A stretch of 64,000 bases of DNA from Avimicrobium caecorum (lineage in GTDB: Bacteria > Bacillota > Clostridia > Oscillospirales > Ruminococcaceae), in NCBI GenBank assembly GCA_904394705.1, contig CAJFNJ010000014.1:39018-103017 (forward strand), written 5' to 3'. Every line of letters starts with the position of its first letter. Position 1 is the first letter of the stretch. Shown here one piece after another: positions 26,249 to 34,111 of the stretch. The notes under the pieces are model-generated. The model was not told the origin of the DNA. It was given only the letters and a program-made list of their open reading frames with translations, and did no database searches. A program made the translations under genes and the position numbers.

Positions 26249-26716
26249 ATGTACAGGATGGATGCAATCGCATTTTCCAAGCATATCCAATGTACCCGGG
26301 AAGCCAAACAGGATTGTCTGTTTACCGTGCGGCAGCTGGTGGAACTGGCCTATGCCGCCAGGGAAGAAGGCCTGCTGAAGATGGATTCCCTTGCGGAGGA
26401 TACAGTCCGCTTCCCGAACCCCCTGCTGCGTCAGGCGGCACATCTGGTGGCGGAAGTATCCGGTGCGGATCGGGTGCGCAAAGTATTGTACAATTATATC
26501 CTGGCTGGTGGTATCCAGTCGCCTCAGAAACTGCTCAACGGCATTATTATTGCCGAAGGGATGGTCGCCATTGGAGAAGGAGAAGATCTGGATTATATCT
26601 TCACTTATCTGATCCCGTCCTATTTCGGAATTGATTATCATGAAACAGTCCATGAGATCTACCTCCGGTATAAAAAGGAACGGTTTGCAAATCGGTCTGC
26701 CAAGGACGAATCATAA
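26249..26716 (+). CDS. Soluble MotA-like protein without membrane helices
   Basis: A 155-aa cytoplasmic protein. Residues 25-75 resemble the MotA segment between helices 2 and 3 (VELAYAAREEGLLKMDSLAED, then PLLRQAAHLVAEVSGADRVRKVL). Residues 90-130 resemble the post-helix-4 tail (LLNGIIIAEGMVAIGEGEDL, then YLIPSY). Helices 3-4 and 1-2 of MotA are absent. The part facing FliG in MotA is thus kept without the ion channel. Recognition rests on motif comparison from memory. The gene lies between flgC and comFB with an AAGGAGG site, and could bind FliG or regulate stators. Confidence 0.6.
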   Translation: MYRMDAIAFSKHIQCTREAKQDCLFTVRQLVELAYAAREEGLLKMDSLAEDTVRFPNPLLRQAAHLVAEVSGADRVRKVLYNYILAGGIQSPQKLLNGIIIAEGMVAIGEGEDLDYIFTYLIPSYFGIDYHETVHEIYLRYKKERFANRSAKDES

Positions 26717-26754
26717 TCAGGATACGGGTTCAAAATTCGGGAAGGAGGGCTTTT

Positions 26755-27048
26755 ATGCCGGGTTATCAGAATGTTATGGAACTGTTGGTCGAGCAGATGT
26801 ACAGCAGTGTGGTTTCCACACTGGACTGCTGTGCCTGTCCGCTCTGCAAAGCTGATATTATGGCCTATGCACTCAACCAGCTGCCGCCCAAGTATGTGGC
26901 ACTGCGGGAGGGGGAAGCCTATCCCAAGCTGTTCATTCTGCAGAAGGAGTACCGTACCCGGGTTGCTGCGGCTTTGGTTCATGCGGCAGCAGTGGTGCGG
27001 GAAAATCCCCGGCATGGCCCGGAAGATTATGTTGCCCCCGGAAAATAA
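26755..27048 (+). CDS. ComFB-family protein (paralogue 2)
   Basis: A 97-aa minimal ComFB: NVMELLVEQMYSSVV, then the cysteine cluster CCACPLCKADIMAYALNQLPPKYVA. It lacks the N-terminal extension of the copy near parA. ComFB proteins have been reported to bind cyclic dinucleotides; here it sits directly upstream of fliC, in an apparent operon with flgB-flgC-motA-like. GGAGGG precedes the ATG. Confidence 0.85.
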   Translation: MPGYQNVMELLVEQMYSSVVSTLDCCACPLCKADIMAYALNQLPPKYVALREGEAYPKLFILQKEYRTRVAAALVHAAAVVRENPRHGPEDYVAPGK

Positions 27049-27055
27049 ACCAGTG

Positions 27056-27083
27056 AAAGAGGAGCTTTGGCTCCTCTTTTTTT
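27056..27083 (+). terminator. Terminator upstream of fliC
   Basis: AGAGGAGC, loop TTTG, GCTCCTCT and a T run. Virtually the same hairpin follows fliC at 28685-28713. Confidence 0.9.
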
Positions 27084-27103
27084 GTAGAGTGAGAAAAAAG
27101 GAC

Positions 27104-27130
27104 TTTAGTTCTGGAAAAACACACCGAATA
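27104..27130 (+). promoter_or_regulatory. Putative sigma-28 promoter for fliC
   Basis: TTTAGTTC, 11 bases, ACCGAATA, lying about 85 bases upstream of the flagellin start and just after a terminator. Confidence 0.65.
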
Positions 27131-27215
27131 TAGAAAGTGAACGGCTCAGGAAGGGCCGGGAAAATAAGAACGCAGCCAGGGAAGGCTGCGCGGATAATAC
27201 AAGGAGGTATATACC

Positions 27216-28664
27216 ATGGGAATGGTAGTAAGAAGCAACATTATGGCGCTGAACGCCAACCGTCAGCTGGGCATGAACAACTCCCAGGTTTCCAAGAGCC
27301 TGGAGAAGCTGTCCTCTGGTTACAAGATCAACCGTGCAGGTGATGACGCATCCGGTCTGGCAATCAGTGAGAAGATGAAGGCACAGATCAAGGGCCTGGA
27401 GACCGCTTCCGCAAACAGCCAGGATGGCATCAGCCTGGTACAGACCGCAGAAGGCGCGCTGACCGAAGTGCATGACATGCTCAACCGTATGGTAGAGCTG
27501 GCAGGCAAGGCAGCAAACGGCACCATCGACAGCGAGACCGACCGTGCAGCCCTGCAGGACGAGATGAACTCTCTGCTGGACGAAATCGACCGTATTGCTC
27601 AGAGCACCGACTTCAACGGCATCAAGCTGCTGGATGGTTCTCTGGCAGGTGGCAGCAAGACTGCTCCTAAGGTTGAAGTAATCAGCGGTGATGCTGTTAC
27701 TGATTTCGCAGGCGCCAACGGTGTCTACACCACCGCGGATCTGGATACTGCCGCTACTTCCACCAAGTACACTGTAAAGTTCACAGTGGATGGCAAGGAG
27801 CAGGAAGTTACTGTTGATTTCACAGATGACGCTACTGCCGCAACTGCCGCTGGTAGTGCAAAGACCGCACTGGATGCAAAGCTGGGTGAGTACTTCGACA
27901 TTGCCGTTTCAGGTGATGGCCTTAAGTTCACAGCTAAGGATTCCAACATTGTGCTGACCACAGCTGGTGAGGATAAGGCTTCCAACACAGGTGTAACTGT
28001 AACCACCAAGCCCATCAACGCAGGCGTTGAGTTTGCCGATGCTCTTGCAGCTGGCGACGTGCTGAAGATCGACGGTAAGACCTATACCATCGGTGGTGCT
28101 GCAAACGAGGAGAAGCTTGTCTTTGCAAACGGTGCTGATCTGGCTACCTATCTGAAGAAGAATGGCTATGATCTGATTACTAAGGCTACCGGCGCAAGTG
28201 CAAATGATTTTGCTACAGGTACCATCCTGGTTAAGACTGGCGAGGGTGGTCTGTCCCTGCAGATCGGTGCTACTGGCGATGAGTACAACAAGGTAACCGT
28301 TTCTGTCGGCGATATGAGCTCCAAGGGTCTGGGTATCAACAACCTGCGCGATACCGGTATCATGACTCAGGATGCCGCTTCTGCCGCACTGGATCAGATC
28401 AAGAACGGTGCATCCAGCGCCATCAATATGGTTTCCAGCCAGCGTGCTGAACTGGGTGCAATGCAGAACCGTCTGGAGCACACCATCAACAACCTGGATG
28501 TAGCCGCTGAGAACATGGAGTCTGCAAACAGCCAGATCCGTGATACCGACATGGCTAAGGAAATGATGGAGTACACCAAGCAGAACGTGCTGACTCAGGC
28601 CGCTCAGGCAATGCTGGCTCAGGCCAATCAGCAGCCTCAGAGCATCCTGCAGCTGCTGCAGTAA
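27216..28664 (+). CDS. fliC: Flagellin (filament subunit)
   Basis: A 482-aa flagellin. The conserved N-terminal D0/D1 (SNIMALNANRQLGMNNSQVSK, then DDASGLAISEKM) and C-terminal D1/D0 (MESANSQIRDTDMAKEMMEYTK, ending SILQLLQ) flank a variable Thr/Ala-rich surface domain at about residues 150-370. It is alone between a promoter and terminator. AAGGAGG overlaps the 5' leader where CsrA may bind. Codon use here (many T-ending codons such as GGT and GCT) differs from neighbours, as expected for a highly expressed gene. Confidence 0.97.
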   Translation: MGMVVRSNIMALNANRQLGMNNSQVSKSLEKLSSGYKINRAGDDASGLAISEKMKAQIKGLETASANSQDGISLVQTAEGALTEVHDMLNRMVELAGKAANGTIDSETDRAALQDEMNSLLDEIDRIAQSTDFNGIKLLDGSLAGGSKTAPKVEVISGDAVTDFAGANGVYTTADLDTAATSTKYTVKFTVDGKEQEVTVDFTDDATAATAAGSAKTALDAKLGEYFDIAVSGDGLKFTAKDSNIVLTTAGEDKASNTGVTVTTKPINAGVEFADALAAGDVLKIDGKTYTIGGAANEEKLVFANGADLATYLKKNGYDLITKATGASANDFATGTILVKTGEGGLSLQIGATGDEYNKVTVSVGDMSSKGLGINNLRDTGIMTQDAASAALDQIKNGASSAINMVSSQRAELGAMQNRLEHTINNLDVAAENMESANSQIRDTDMAKEMMEYTKQNVLTQAAQAMLAQANQQPQSILQLLQ

Positions 28665-28684
28665 TTGCTTCCAAACACCAAGTG

Positions 28685-28713
28685 AAAAAGAGGAGCTTTG
28701 GCTCCTCTTTTTT
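28685..28713 (+). terminator. Terminator after fliC
   Basis: AAGAGGAGC, TTTG, GCTCCTCTT and T run; the AGTGAAA-hairpin block repeats the one upstream of fliC. Confidence 0.9.
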
Positions 28714-28737
28714 ATTTGGAAAAGATCAAAAAAATGG

Positions 28738-28764
28738 TTGTCTTTTTTATGTGCTGGTCGAATA
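28738..28764 (+). promoter_or_regulatory. Weak sigma-28-like promoter for the chemoreceptor
   Basis: TTGTCTTT, 11 bases, GTCGAATA. The -10 is close to the fliC box but the -35 is weak. Confidence 0.35.
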
Positions 28765-28803
28765 TATGAATGTAAGTTTTCTGGAAGGGGGATAAAAAAC
28801 CAA

Positions 28804-30567
28804 GTGAAAAATCTAAAAATTTCCAAGAAAATTCTCTGCACATTTGGAGTTGTAATTGTATTGTTCATAGTAGCGGTTGGAAGCTGCGTTTATGCACTGA
28901 GCAACGCCAATCAGAAGATGGAGGAATTTTACAGCCATCCGTATCAGGCCATCAGTCTGGGCGGAGAGCTCATGACCAATCTTGAAACTTCTGCCAAGGA
29001 AATGGGATTTGCCATTGTCGCAAAGGACGAGGGCACATCGCAGGAAAACCTGACCCTGGCTCATAATGAAATCACTGAGATGCAGCAGAATCTGGAGGAA
29101 CTGCGCAAGGTTTATACCGGCGATACCGCCAATCTGGACAAGATGGAAACTCTGATCCAGAGCACAGAAGAGATGCGCACTCAGTTCGGCAACGCTGTCA
29201 CCGAGGAGCGGTGGGACAATGCAGCAGACATTCTGATGAATGACTATGCGGATGCCCTCTCTCAGGCATCGGTACTGCTGCAGGAGATCGATTCCTCCGC
29301 ATCGACCACAGCAACCGATTTCTATAATACCTCGCATGCTGATGTACAGAAGTTTACATATTTTGCCGTAGGCCTGTCTGCTGTGGCACTGGTACTGACC
29401 GTGCTGCTGGCTCTGCGTCTGATCCGCCTGCTGGTTGAACCCATCAAGGAGATCGAAGGCGTTGCCACCCAGATGGCAGCCGGCAACTTCGGCAGTCAGA
29501 TCACCTACGAGTCCAAGGACGAGCTGGGCTCGCTGGCTGAACAGGTACGCAAGTTTGTGGATACCATCCAGACTATCATTGGCGACCAGGATTACATGCT
29601 CGGTGAGATGGCAAAGGGCAACTTTGCTGTGGAACCCCGTGTACCGGAGCGCTATGTCGGTGATTTCACCGCTGTTCTGAATTCGCTGACCAACATCAAG
29701 TCCCGTCTGAGCAATGTGATGATGCAGATCAACCAGTCGGCTGACCAGGTAGCTGCCGGCTCGGATCAGGTATCTTCGGGTGCACAGGCTCTGAGCCAGG
29801 GCGCCACAGAACAGGCCAGCTCGGTAGAGGAACTGGCAGCAACCATTGCAGACATCTCTTCGCAGGTAACCCGCAATGCTGAAAACGCCAAGCAGGCCAG
29901 TCAGAAGGCCAATACCCTGGGTGTGGAACTGGATGAGGGTACCCGCCAGATGAATGAGATGACCGCAGCCATGGACGAGATCCGGGGCAAGTCCCAGGAG
30001 ATCGGAAAGATCATCAAGACCATCGAAGACATTGCTTTCCAGACCAATATTCTGGCGCTCAACGCGGCAGTGGAAGCTGCCCGTGCTGGTGCAGCCGGTC
30101 GTGGATTCGCGGTTGTAGCGGACGAGGTGCGCAACCTCGCCAGCAAGTCGGCAGACGCTTCCAAGGAAACCTCTGCTCTGATTGAGGATTCGGTACGGGC
30201 CGTGGAAAATGGTTCCCGTGTAGCTGCTGAAACAGCCAAGACCATTATGACTGTTGCGGAAGAATCCAGAAGCATTGTAACTACCATTGATGAAATTGCC
30301 CAGGCCTCGATGCAGCAGGCGGATGCTGTGGTACAGGTTACTCAGGGTATGGATCAGATCTCCAGTGTCGTACAGACCAACTCGGCTACCGCGGAAGAAT
30401 CCGCTGCAGCCAGCGAGGAGCTCTCCAGTCAGGCCAGCATGCTCAAGGAGCTGGTTGGTCAATTTTCGTTCAGCGAGGAAGGCGGGAATGTGCTGACTAA
30501 CAATCAGCACGCCGTGTTTCGCGGCAGCTCCTTTCCGCAGGACGATGGCTACGACGACAAGTATTGA
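28804..30567 (+). CDS. Methyl-accepting chemotaxis protein
   Basis: A 587-aa chemoreceptor. A first membrane helix lies at about 13-33 and an extracellular four-helix-bundle sensor at 34-185. The second helix is at about 188-210, followed by HAMP. The long signalling hairpin carries the canonical tip IEDIAFQTNILALNAAVEAARAGAAGRGFAVVADEVRNLA. GTG 28804 is the best start, with AAGGGGG upstream. It has no CheR-tethering pentapeptide. Its end overlaps the bacteriohemerythrin start. Confidence 0.94.
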   Translation: MKNLKISKKILCTFGVVIVLFIVAVGSCVYALSNANQKMEEFYSHPYQAISLGGELMTNLETSAKEMGFAIVAKDEGTSQENLTLAHNEITEMQQNLEELRKVYTGDTANLDKMETLIQSTEEMRTQFGNAVTEERWDNAADILMNDYADALSQASVLLQEIDSSASTTATDFYNTSHADVQKFTYFAVGLSAVALVLTVLLALRLIRLLVEPIKEIEGVATQMAAGNFGSQITYESKDELGSLAEQVRKFVDTIQTIIGDQDYMLGEMAKGNFAVEPRVPERYVGDFTAVLNSLTNIKSRLSNVMMQINQSADQVAAGSDQVSSGAQALSQGATEQASSVEELAATIADISSQVTRNAENAKQASQKANTLGVELDEGTRQMNEMTAAMDEIRGKSQEIGKIIKTIEDIAFQTNILALNAAVEAARAGAAGRGFAVVADEVRNLASKSADASKETSALIEDSVRAVENGSRVAAETAKTIMTVAEESRSIVTTIDEIAQASMQQADAVVQVTQGMDQISSVVQTNSATAEESAAASEELSSQASMLKELVGQFSFSEEGGNVLTNNQHAVFRGSSFPQDDGYDDKY

Positions 30568-31069
30568 TGACAAATATGGCGCAGAGCCGATGATGCCGGA
30601 AACTCCGGACCCGGAGCCGGTGCAGCAGGCTCAGCCGTCCCGCAAGGCTTCCCAGGTCAAGACCTATGAGTTCACATCGGAGCTTGAAACCGGAAACGAG
30701 CTGATCGACAGCGAGCACAAAGAGCTGATTGACGCAATCAACAATCTGCTGCTGGCCTGTGGAGAAGGCAAGGGCCGCGGTGAGATCCGCAAGACTCTGG
30801 AATTCCTCAATGACTACATTGCCTATCACTTCAGTGATGAGGAAAAGCTCCAGCGTCAGTATGGCTATCCGGATTATGAGAACCATAAGCGGTACCATGA
30901 GGAATACAAGCGGATCGTTGCTGGTATCCTCAATGAGTTCGAGCAGGGCGGTGCAACAGTGGCTCTGGTTTCCAAGACCAATCAGGCCATTGCCGGCTGG
31001 CTGCTCAACCACATCAAAAAAGAAGATGTCAAGGTCGCTGCGCATATCCGTTCCAAGTGCCAAGACTGA
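30545..31069 (+). CDS. Bacteriohemerythrin
   Basis: A 174-aa protein. An acidic Pro-rich N-terminus (1-38) leads to a full hemerythrin domain: DSEHKELIDAIN, HFSDEEKLQ (HxxxE), ENHKRYHEEYKR (HxxxH) and LLNHIKKEDVK (HxxxxD), the complete di-iron ligand set. It would bind oxygen. The ATG at 30545 overlaps the receptor gene by 23 bases; ATG 30590 is possible. The coupling suggests the receptor and hemerythrin act in oxygen sensing or avoidance. Confidence 0.92.
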   Translation: MATTTSIDDKYGAEPMMPETPDPEPVQQAQPSRKASQVKTYEFTSELETGNELIDSEHKELIDAINNLLLACGEGKGRGEIRKTLEFLNDYIAYHFSDEEKLQRQYGYPDYENHKRYHEEYKRIVAGILNEFEQGGATVALVSKTNQAIAGWLLNHIKKEDVKVAAHIRSKCQD

Positions 31070-31080
31070 TACTATGCTGA

Positions 31081-31127
31081 AAACAGGAGGAGACCGTCCG
31101 ATACTGACGGACCTCCTGTTTTTTTAT
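31081..31127 (+). terminator. Terminator after the hemerythrin gene
   Basis: AAACAGGAGG and CCTCCTGTTT enclose an inner CGTC/GACG stem, then a T run. It closes the motility locus. Confidence 0.8.
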
Positions 31128-31146
31128 GAAAGGGGGAGGGGGGAAT

Positions 31147-31962
31147 ATGAAAGGATGGATCGCCTTGCTGTTGACAGCGGTGCTGCTCTGTCAGCTGGAG
31201 CCGGTTTATGCCGTGCTGCACCAGAACCTCCCCTGGCTCCCCGAAACCCCGCCCATCGAACTGCCCCGGTTCTATCTGACCCGGGAGGACGCAGTCCGGT
31301 CGCAGGAGGAAAACAACGGCAATCCTGGGCCGGAGGAGGATCAGCCGGTGATGGCAGAGCCCTCTCCGGAGGACGAATGGGCCCTGCTGCTTGTCAATGC
31401 GGATCATCCCATTGACCGGGAGTTCTGTCCGGAACTGGAGGTGATCCAGCCGGGTGAACCCTATCAGGCCGATGCCCGGATTGTGGACGACCTCCGGGCC
31501 ATGATGGAAGCGGCCCGGCAGGACGGTGTCGATCTGCTGATCTGCTCGGCCTATCGTTCCTATGACCAGCAGGCGTACAATCTGCAGCGGAGCAAGGAGG
31601 GCTATCTGCAGGCCGGATACAGCCCGGAACAGGCAGCTGTGATTGCCGGACGCTACATTGCCCCCGCCGGCGGAAGCGAACACCAGACCGGTCTGGCAGT
31701 GGACATCGTCACGCCGTCCTATCAGATTCTGGACGATGGCTATGCCAACACCGCAGCGGCACAGTGGCTGCTGGAAAACGCCGCGGACTATGGCTTTATC
31801 CTGCGGTATCCCCGGGATAAGGCTGAGATCACCGGGATCTGGTTCGAACCCTGGCATTACCGGTATGTGGGCAGGGAAGCCGCCGGGACAATCATGGAGC
31901 GGGGCCTCTGTCTGGAGGAATACCTGGAGGAAACCGGTGCTCCGGCGGCGGATCTCACCTGA
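31147..31962 (+). CDS. VanY-type D-alanyl-D-alanine carboxypeptidase (M15B)
   Basis: A 271-aa exported peptidase. An N-terminal signal or anchor helix (MKGWIALLLTAVLL) and an acidic linker precede the M15 domain with SAYRSYDQQAYN, SEHQTGLAVDIVT (zinc ligands His and Asp) and EPWHYRYVG. It trims terminal D-Ala from peptidoglycan stem peptides. Genes for a vancomycin-resistance cassette are absent, so housekeeping wall trimming is the likely job. Start chosen at 31147 after GGGAGGGGGG. Confidence 0.9.
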   Translation: MKGWIALLLTAVLLCQLEPVYAVLHQNLPWLPETPPIELPRFYLTREDAVRSQEENNGNPGPEEDQPVMAEPSPEDEWALLLVNADHPIDREFCPELEVIQPGEPYQADARIVDDLRAMMEAARQDGVDLLICSAYRSYDQQAYNLQRSKEGYLQAGYSPEQAAVIAGRYIAPAGGSEHQTGLAVDIVTPSYQILDDGYANTAAAQWLLENAADYGFILRYPRDKAEITGIWFEPWHYRYVGREAAGTIMERGLCLEEYLEETGAPAADLT

Positions 31963-32066
31963 GGCGAAGGGATTCACAGCGGGAAATCGTTGCGGAACCA
32001 GCCCCGGGTGTAGTATAATGTCATTCGGTAGAAATTGATTCAGTGCATTGGAGAGGAGTTGTTCCA

Positions 32067-33515
32067 TTGACTAAGACAATCAAGGCCCGGTATGGGATTC
32101 TGGCAGTTTCCCTGCTGCTGATCCTCGGCTTCGGATTCCTGCCCGCTCCGGCTGGCATGACCCAGTCTGCCATGCGGGTGATCGGCATTTTCCTGGGAAC
32201 TTTGCTGCTGTGGCTCACAGTTTCCATCGACTGGCCCAGCCTGCTCTGTATGGCGGCTCTGGCAGCTGTCCCGGAACTGGGAGTAAACGCAGTGCTGTCT
32301 GCCTCCTTTGGCAATTCCACCTTTGCATTCCTCATGTTCACCTTCCTGTGCACCTATGCGCTCTCCCAGACCCCCTTTGTATGGCGCTGCGCAGTCTGGT
32401 TCGTATCCAGCCGCATGGCACAGAAAGGCCCCTGGCAGCTCACCTGGCTGTTCTTCCTCTCGGTGATCTTCCTGGGACTGTTCATCTCGCCCACAGTGCT
32501 GTTTGTGATCTATCTCCCCATCATTGAGGAGATTTATGCGGTGCTGGGCATCCAGAAGGGGGACAAGGCTGCCTCCATGCTGATGATGGGCCTGGTCTTC
32601 TGCTGCGGCATCTCCTCCGGCATGACCCCCATTGCCCATGTGTTCCCGCTGATGGCGATGGAATTCTATCACACCGCCACCGGCCTTGCCATTGACTATG
32701 CCGGTTATATGGCCTTCGCTGTGCCGGTGGGAATCCTCTCTGTGCTGGCGATGATGCTCCTGTTCCGCTTTGTACTGCGCCCGGATCTGACATCGCTGGA
32801 TACCTCCCGGGCCGGGGAACTCCGGGCCGGATTGGAGAAAATGCAGTCCAGAGAGTTGTATACACTTGGAATATTCCTGTTTGTAGTGGCTTTGTGGGTG
32901 GTTCCCAGCATGATCGAGCCCTGGGCACCGGAGGTCTATGCCTATATCAACAGCTTCGGCACGGCCTATCCGCCGCTGCTGGGTGCGGTGGCTCTCTCGC
33001 TGATTGCGCCGGAGGGAAAGCCTCTGCTGCCCTTCGGAGAGGCCATGTCCAAGGGCGTGCCGTGGGGCAGCCTGATCATGTGCGCCGGTACGCTGGCGGT
33101 GGGCTCTGCCATGACCAACGGCTCCATCGGCCTGACCGGCTGGATCTCCGAGCGGATCGCTCCGGTGGCGTCCTCGCTGGCACCGCTGGCTGTGGTGGCA
33201 CTGTTCTGCTTCTGGGCTGCCGTCCAGACCAACCTCTCCTCCAACATGGTGACCGTGTCGGTGGTGACCGCCATTGCGGTGCCGGTCTGTCTGGGTACCG
33301 GCGGCAGCGTCAATGCGGCGGCAGTCTGCTCGCTCATCGGCCTGCTGGCCTCCTATGCTTTTGCCACCCCGCCTGCCATGCCCTGTGTAGCCATCGCAGG
33401 CAGCAGCGGCTGGACCACTGCCGGCGCTCTGGTGCGGTATGGTTTCCTGCTGATGCTCGCCTCGGTGCTGATCTGTGTGTTCCTGGGGTATCCGGCGGCC
33501 TGCATGGTGCTCTGA
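32067..33515 (+). CDS. DASS-family (SLC13) sodium:anion symporter
   Basis: A 482-aa protein with about 11-12 membrane helices in two inverted halves. Typical segments are SPTVLFVIYLPIIEEIY, CGISSGMTPIAHVFPLMA and QTNLSSNMVTVSVVTAIAVPV. The family carries dicarboxylates, citrate or sulfate with sodium; the substrate here cannot be told. TTG 32067 is chosen because GGAGAGGAG precedes it; an upstream in-frame ATG at 32043 overlaps that site. Confidence 0.85.
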   Translation: MTKTIKARYGILAVSLLLILGFGFLPAPAGMTQSAMRVIGIFLGTLLLWLTVSIDWPSLLCMAALAAVPELGVNAVLSASFGNSTFAFLMFTFLCTYALSQTPFVWRCAVWFVSSRMAQKGPWQLTWLFFLSVIFLGLFISPTVLFVIYLPIIEEIYAVLGIQKGDKAASMLMMGLVFCCGISSGMTPIAHVFPLMAMEFYHTATGLAIDYAGYMAFAVPVGILSVLAMMLLFRFVLRPDLTSLDTSRAGELRAGLEKMQSRELYTLGIFLFVVALWVVPSMIEPWAPEVYAYINSFGTAYPPLLGAVALSLIAPEGKPLLPFGEAMSKGVPWGSLIMCAGTLAVGSAMTNGSIGLTGWISERIAPVASSLAPLAVVALFCFWAAVQTNLSSNMVTVSVVTAIAVPVCLGTGGSVNAAAVCSLIGLLASYAFATPPAMPCVAIAGSSGWTTAGALVRYGFLLMLASVLICVFLGYPAACMVL

Positions 33516-33525
33516 TACGACAATA

Positions 33526-33568
33526 CAAAAAACAGCGATGAGATCTGAAAATCCCATCGCTGTTTTTT
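33526..33568. terminator. Terminator between converging symporter and hsp20 genes
   Basis: AAAAACAGCGATG and CATCGCTGTTTTT with a 14-base loop; usable on both strands. Confidence 0.85.
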
Positions 33569-33587
33569 ATTGGTATTGCGTTTGCTG

Positions 33588-33908
33588 TTACTTCAGGTCA
33601 ACAGTGATGTAGGTCAGGCCGTTGGCGGTCTCGGACTTTACATCGCAAACCTTCTCCAGGAAGGTATCAGACAGCGGAATATCGAAGTCAACGCTGTAAG
33701 TCATACCGTTGTACTTGGAAGTACCCTCAACACGGATAACATTGTTCTCCAGCGCAACATGCATGTCCTCAGGATTGATGCCGATGGTCTTTACCATAGT
33801 GGCATAGGTATTGCCGTTCTTGATCCACGGAGCGTAACCAGGAGCATTCAGCTTCAGATTGGAAAATCCGTCAAAGTTGTCCATGATTTCTTCAAAAACC
33901 TTAAACAT
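33588..33908 (-). CDS. Short Hsp20/alpha-crystallin-type chaperone
   Basis: A 106-aa protein matching the alpha-crystallin fold: YATMVKTIGINPEDMHVALENNVIRVEG, then YSVDFDIPLSDTF. It is shorter than typical 140-150 aa Hsp20 and lacks the C-terminal IxI motif, so it may form smaller oligomers. ATG 33908 has AAGGAGA upstream. A consensus sigma-A promoter lies about 70 bases ahead. Confidence 0.8.
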   Translation of the reverse strand: MFKVFEEIMDNFDGFSNLKLNAPGYAPWIKNGNTYATMVKTIGINPEDMHVALENNVIRVEGTSKYNGMTYSVDFDIPLSDTFLEKVCDVKSETANGLTYITVDLK

Positions 33909-33973
33909 GATAGAACACCTCTCCTTAATTTTGTGCATGATATGTGTAGGAATCTTCTTCCTGCTACAACTAT

Positions 33974-34002
33974 AATTTAATACAACGCTGTGGATTTGTC
34001 AA
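33974..34002 (-). promoter_or_regulatory. Sigma-A-type promoter for hsp20
   Basis: On the minus strand, TTGACA, 17 bases, TAAATT. Confidence 0.65.
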
Positions 34003-34023
34003 GAAACAGAATGTGAAAAATGA

Positions 34024-34038
34024 TGTGACTTTGTCACA
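34024..34038. promoter_or_regulatory. Palindromic operator-like site upstream of hsp20
   Basis: TGTGAC, three bases, GTCACA. It looks like a CRP/FNR-family half-site pair but with a five-base centre between TGTGA and TCACA. It lies about 22 bases beyond the hsp20 -35. Confidence 0.35.
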
Positions 34039-34111
34039 AAATATCGAACATCAACCTGTTAAAAACACACAAAACACAGCGGGAACGCTTTTCAGCGTGA
34101 AAGGGGAGGGA

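Noticed and set aside
31147..31962. Vancomycin resistance vanY of a van cluster
   Set aside because: No vanR/S/H/A/X genes nearby; housekeeping carboxypeptidase is the simpler reading.
32705..32928. Overlapping small frames inside the DASS symporter
   Set aside because: Out-of-frame shadows without ribosome sites.
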